A stretch of 64,000 nucleotides of DNA from Buxus sempervirens. Its lineage: Eukaryota; Streptophyta; Magnoliopsida; Buxales; Buxaceae. The notes below the pieces were generated by a model, which did no database searches, was not told the DNA's origin, and saw only the letters and a program-made list of their open reading frames with translations. Of the stretch, positions 60,165-64,000 are shown one piece after another (positions within the stretch are counted from its first letter, which is position 1; the number at the start of each line of letters is the position of its first letter). The stretch spans positions 5,318,595 to 5,382,594 of the forward strand of contig OX387182.1 of NCBI GenBank assembly GCA_947561395.2, given 5' to 3'. The position numbers and the translations under genes are program-made.

Positions 60165-60637
60165 TGTAGGATATTGAGCTAAAGAAAGACACATCTCAGA
60201 TAAAGAGCAAATCTGCCACATCAGATAAACAGGAGGAGATTCTAGAAAGGGAATAATAATCAGTTACTCCGTGATGTAACAAACTCTGTGATGCAACAAA
60301 CTCTGTGATGTAACAAACAGATGCTCTGTTCTGTTACAACTTGTAGTATAAAATACTGGTCATTGTAATATAGTTCGATCAAGAGAGAAAGGGTTTTTCA
60401 TTAAGAAACTCTCTGAGTTCTAACATGGTATCAAAGCCATCAGACTCATCTTCATCTTGATCCTTCACCATGACAGACACTGTCTCAAACCCCACGATGA
60501 CAAACACTGTCTCAACCTCTTCGTCATCACCCATCTCTTCCGTAACTTCTGCTTTCTCACATATTGTGACCATTAAACTAAACTCAGACAACTATCTGTT
60601 ATGGCGAGTTTAGATCTCCACATATCTCCGTGGCCAG
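60165..60637 (+). mobile_element. Ty1/copia 5' end: LTR, primer site, start of gag (fossil)
   Basis: The LTR is about 60165-60425 (TGTAGGATATTG ... GAGTTCTAACA), with a TATA-like gtataaaata near 60347. It is followed directly by TGGTATCAAAGCC, a primer-binding site of the initiator-Met tRNA type. A gag start follows near 60470, with the copia gag word NSDNYLLWR. The element is broken: a second retrotransposon LTR enters at 60638 and no pol region is seen in the window. Its age is unknown, but it is older than that insertion. Confidence 0.8.
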
Positions 60638-60880
60638 TGTAAAACCCCGACCCGGATTATATCTTAATTATCTAAAGTGTGATTGTTAGACTAATTAAGT
60701 GCTTGTATTATGAAGATGAGGTAGATGTAGATTATTCTTGAGGATTTAGAGGAATCAATTGAACGATATGAAAGTTATTAAGGTAAGTTTAATTAATGCT
60801 ATTTCTCAATTCCAATTGTTTAAGATACTCTCCAATTAGCTTTAATGAATTGGAAATCAAATTCTGAAAAGTTGGACTTA

Positions 60881-61535
60881 TGGGTACCTAGAGTAATTCC
60901 CAAGTATACCCATGGTACCCCAAAATATACCCAAGGTACCCTCCCAAATACCACTAAAGTACCTCTTGTATTACCCAAGGTACTCCCATTGTATACCCAA
61001 AGTACATCCATGTACTACTCAAGGTACCATCTAAGTATACCTAGAGTACACCTAAGTATTTCCCAAAGTACCGCTCAAAATGCCTAGGGTACACCCATGT
61101 ATTACCCAAAGTACCCAAATGTATTACTCAAAGTATATCCAAGTGTTACCCAAAGTACCACTCAAGTATACCTAAAGTATCCCCTAATTATCCCTAAGGT
61201 ACCCTCTTATATTGCCCAAGGTACCTCGCTCACATTTCCTAAGGTACCCCATTTATATCCCTAAGGTACCCTCTTATATTGCCCAAGGTACCTCTCAAGT
61301 GTACCTTAAGTATCTCCCAAGATGCCCAAATAACCTCTTAAGTATACCCCAGGTACCCCACTTTTATACCCAAGGTACACCCAAGTATTACCCAAGGTAC
61401 CATCCAAGTGTTACTTAAAGTACCCCCCAGTTATACCTAAGGTACCCCGCTTGTATCCCTAAGGTACCCTACCTTAATTGCCTAAGGCACCCCTGTGTTC
61501 ATCTAAGGTATCCCCTTGTGTTTGCCTATAGGTAC
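60881..61535. repeat. GGTACC-rich degenerate array, about 20-21-bp period
   Basis: About 30 units of the form (c)ccaaGGTACC...aagTATa, each with a GTAC or GTAT core (caaggtaccc, aaagtaccac, aagtatacc). GTAC is its own reverse complement, so both strands look alike. The array resumes after the solo LTR at 63923-64000 (ggtaccccctgtgtt...). No pair of units is identical, so it is old or fast-changing. Frames rich in Tyr, Thr, Pro and Gly come from it and are not claimed as proteins. Confidence 0.9.
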
Positions 61536-63922
61536 TGTAGACACCTGATTTTTGCACCCCCAAAATAAAGAAAAATAAAAAGTCAAACTAAAAGTCAAAC
61601 CCTGAGGGGGTCAAAAATTGACTTTTTGATTCAAGTGAATTTGGCCATCAAACTTCATCTCATTGAAAAGAGCATTTCGACACGATTCTAACGCAACCGA
61701 ATTTGCTGGAATCGGAGTCCAGATGGAAAAGATATGAGCTGGTCAAACTTTTGGGGAGCGAAAAGTTGACTTTTTGCTCGACCCCAATTCAGCTGCCAAA
61801 CTTGACCCCAGTGGACAAGTGGTTCCGAGCCGATTCCAACGACACTAAGTTTGTTGAAATCAGACACCAGATGAAGAAGTTATGAGCAGTTGAAGTTTCA
61901 GAAAAACTGCCCATGTGGCAAAAAAGGCAGCAAAAATGGAATAAACCAATAAAATAAATAAGATAAATGTGTTTAAATAATATTTTAATAAATAGAATCT
62001 CGCTTTTTAATAAAATAATCGAAAAATTGAATAAAAATCTTGCAAAAAACCAAATTGAATAAAGGTTTGAAATCCAAACATTTTAAAAACGTGCTGGACC
62101 GTATTTTAATTACAGGCAGGGCATGCCCGTATTTAAAATACGGGCAAGATTCTCTAAGCAGACACGCGTCGCTGTACGGCGGGACACGCGTCCCGTACGG
62201 CCGAATCTGCGATAATTGCAAATATTCGTTTTTTGCCCGTACTTGAATTACGGGCAAGGCACGCCCGTACTTCAACTACGAGCACGGGATTTTTGCCTAT
62301 AAATAGAGAGGCCACCCCCCTTCATTAAAAAAAAGTCAAGCTTCCAGGCCTCCACTCTCTCTCCCTCCTGATACACACCACGGCCAAACCATGCCAAATT
62401 GCTGCCACCCTCAACCCCAAAACATCATAATACCCAAAGTACCCTTATAGGCCTAAAACTCCTCATCCTTTGCCTCCATGCATGAGCTACCCTCTCCACC
62501 TCTTTCCACTTCATTCTCATAAAATTGGGAGGACGCGGAAGCGCTGCCGGAATCAATAGAGAAGCATTACATCACCAAATCCAAGGAGTACTAGTGGGGT
62601 AACCTTTATATTAACTTATGTTTAATATATGGATCATTTCATTTAAGTGTTTTTTTTTTATTACTATGCTACTGACCCATTGGCTCCAATGTTTGTTGAA
62701 GAACCATCCCATGCAAATAAGCATTGTCTTACGGAGTGAAAAGGAGATGGAATCATAAAACTAATAAAAGAAGAAAAAACCTTGGTTAATTGGTTGAGCT
62801 TATAAGTGTAAGAGGTATTCGTCCTCTTTAATTTTTCTATGTAATCCCATATCCATTACCCTTTCTTTTACCCCATGATCAGAAGATGACATGGTCCAAG
62901 AAATGGAATTTACTTCCATTATCAAGCACCAACAAAAGGGAATTTGAAGATGGTGAATGAGGCAAGTATGCTATGAACAGAAAGCACTGGAATCACTACA
63001 GAAGCCATTGGAGGTCCCAAGAAGGCCACGGAACAGATCCTGAAAAGAATCAGTTGCAAAAGTGCAAAAGAGGTTGCACCCGTAAACTCAGGCCGGTCCG
63101 GGCGGGACCGTATTTTCTTCACGGACAGAAGAGACCGTAGTCAATTCACGGTCAGGTTGGACCGTAGAAAAAACACGGGCAATTGTAAAATAATGTGAAA
63201 ATTGTAATTCCTTGGTTCGGTTGGACCTGATACGGTCTAAGCCGGTTTGAACCATTCCCTTAAACCATTTTGGGCTTTCTTAAGCCCATTTTTAGACTTT
63301 GGGCCTGGATAGGCCCATCAAGACCCCTTTTTGGCCCACTTGTGGGGCCCATCTCAGACCGGCCCATACCAGGCCTGTTTTCAGTAAACAGGCCCAGGCC
63401 CTTTGACCCTTGGCTAATGGGCCCATTCCAAGCCCACTAAGCCCAAACTAAATTGTAAATATATAAAACTTAATAAAATAACCAAACGGGTTACCCAATA
63501 ACCCAACTGGGCCCAAGGCCCAACCATGGCAACCCACGGGTCTTCCAACGGGACCCGGGTCTGACCCACTTCATATAAATAAGAAAGATAAAATCAAAGT
63601 AAAAGGGACCCACACCTTCAGAGGGCCCCGCCAGACTCAACAAGGTAGCATGCTGGTATAGGAAGGGTGAACTTGACTCAAAAAACCAGGGAGACCCGAG
63701 GGACCCGTCAAACCGACGGGGCAGGCCGGGGTGTCTTAGGGCTTCCCCGGACGTAACCGAGGACTTAGCTAGATCTCTAAATAAGCCGCAGACCAGACTT
63801 AGACCCGGATAGGGCAAAACCGTGTCTGCCTGCACTCTCAGGCAGTGGCGACTCCGAATGTCCCGAGGCACGCACCAAAGGTGCGCCCGGTGTGCGATCT
63901 AGGCTAGGTTTAGGTGCGCACA
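61536..63922. mobile_element. Solo LTR, about 2.39 kb, inserted in the GGTACC array (fossil)
   Basis: Starts TGTAGACACCTGATTTTTGC, ends GGTGCGCACA, with a perfect 5-bp target duplication ggtac at 61531-61535 and 63923-63927. The start resembles LTRs of the Ty3/gypsy Tat/Ogre kind (tgtagacacc), an inference. A TATA box TATAAATA lies at 62298-62305, preceded by clustered inverted CCCGTA...TACGGG words. No internal genes are present. It is younger than the LTR that it splits. Confidence 0.87.
62125..62305 (+). promoter_or_regulatory. Palindrome cluster and TATA box in the solo LTR
   Basis: 62125-62145 is a 21-base near-palindrome, gcccgtatttaaaatacggg plus c. Related dyads follow: gacacgcgtc at 62161, gggacacgcgtccc at 62181, and cccgtacttgaattacgggc near 62240. 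The TATA box is at 62298. The spacing suits U3 promoter elements. Binding factors are unknown. Confidence 0.6.
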
Positions 63923-64000
63923 GGTACCCCTGTGTTTACCTAAGGTATCCCCTTGCATTGCCTAAGGTACCTCACATGTATACCTAAAGTACCCCCTTAT

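Larger units (their letters stand above)
60638..64000 (+). mobile_element. LTR of a second retrotransposon, running off the window (fossil)
   Basis: Begins TGTAAAACCCCGACCCGG inside the copia gag. The 5 bases before it, gccag, would be one side of a target duplication. The start motif suggests a Ty3/gypsy LTR, by inference. It contains the GGTACC-rich array at 60881-61535, resuming at 63923, and is split by the solo LTR at 61536-63922. Its far end lies beyond 64000, so size and completeness are unknown. Confidence 0.6.

Noticed and set aside
60845-61418. Tyr/Thr/Pro repeat frames on both strands
   Set aside because: They follow the GGTACC array. The period is not a stable multiple of three and the frames are short, so a repeat protein is unlikely.
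63491-63871. 126-residue minus-strand frame in the solo LTR
   Set aside because: It lies wholly within LTR sequence and matches no known family.

Overview
The window is nuclear DNA from a flowering plant. It is AT-rich, has long GT-AG introns, plant gene families, an Au-type SINE, LINE relics, Mutator-like and MITE elements, and solo LTRs of LTR retrotransposons. Only two host genes can be supported in full, and both are split by large introns that open-frame searches would miss. I cannot place the species more precisely.

Layout. 1-4.9 kb: a small two-exon GRF zinc-finger gene (+) beside the truncated 5' half of a Mutator-like (MuDR) transposase gene (-), whose right end lies near 4.9 kb. 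4.9-22 kb: very T-rich repetitive DNA with several internal duplications, a 2.97-kb solo LTR (7802-10773, 5-bp target duplication) and a 529-bp Mutator-type MITE (15139-15667, 9-bp target duplication). It also has a few exon-like islands that I cannot name. 22-23 kb: leader-like sequence on the minus strand and a LINE 3' end. 23.8-32.1 kb (-): a ten-exon phosphatidylinositol synthase gene with a predicted 223-residue product and the complete CDP-alcohol phosphotransferase motif. Its untranslated first exon may lie at about 38.5-38.64 kb.

34-47 kb: LINE relics, a hAT-like MITE nested in a second MITE, the SINE with a perfect 21-bp duplication, and a short LINE derivative that keeps both ends. 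47.4-58.6 kb (+): a gene for an ARM-repeat/TPR protein, predicted 627 residues in three coding exons. Its 7.8-kb last intron is full of repeats, including an array of exactly 62-bp period built on the palindrome CGTTCGAACG. 59.4-64 kb: a LINE 3' end, then a three-level nest. A Ty1/copia 5' end is entered by an LTR of a second retrotransposon that carries a GGTACC-rich array of about 20-21 bp period, and that array is entered by a 2.39-kb solo LTR.

The two host genes are transcribed divergently, about 15 kb apart coding start to coding start. One acts in ER phospholipid synthesis, the other is a probable protein-interaction scaffold, and nothing in the sequence links their jobs. I found no compact new multi-gene system. 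The most notable things are the cryptic split genes, the two periodic arrays, the palindromes just upstream of a TATA box in one LTR, the nested insertions, and the huge strand-biased T-rich block.
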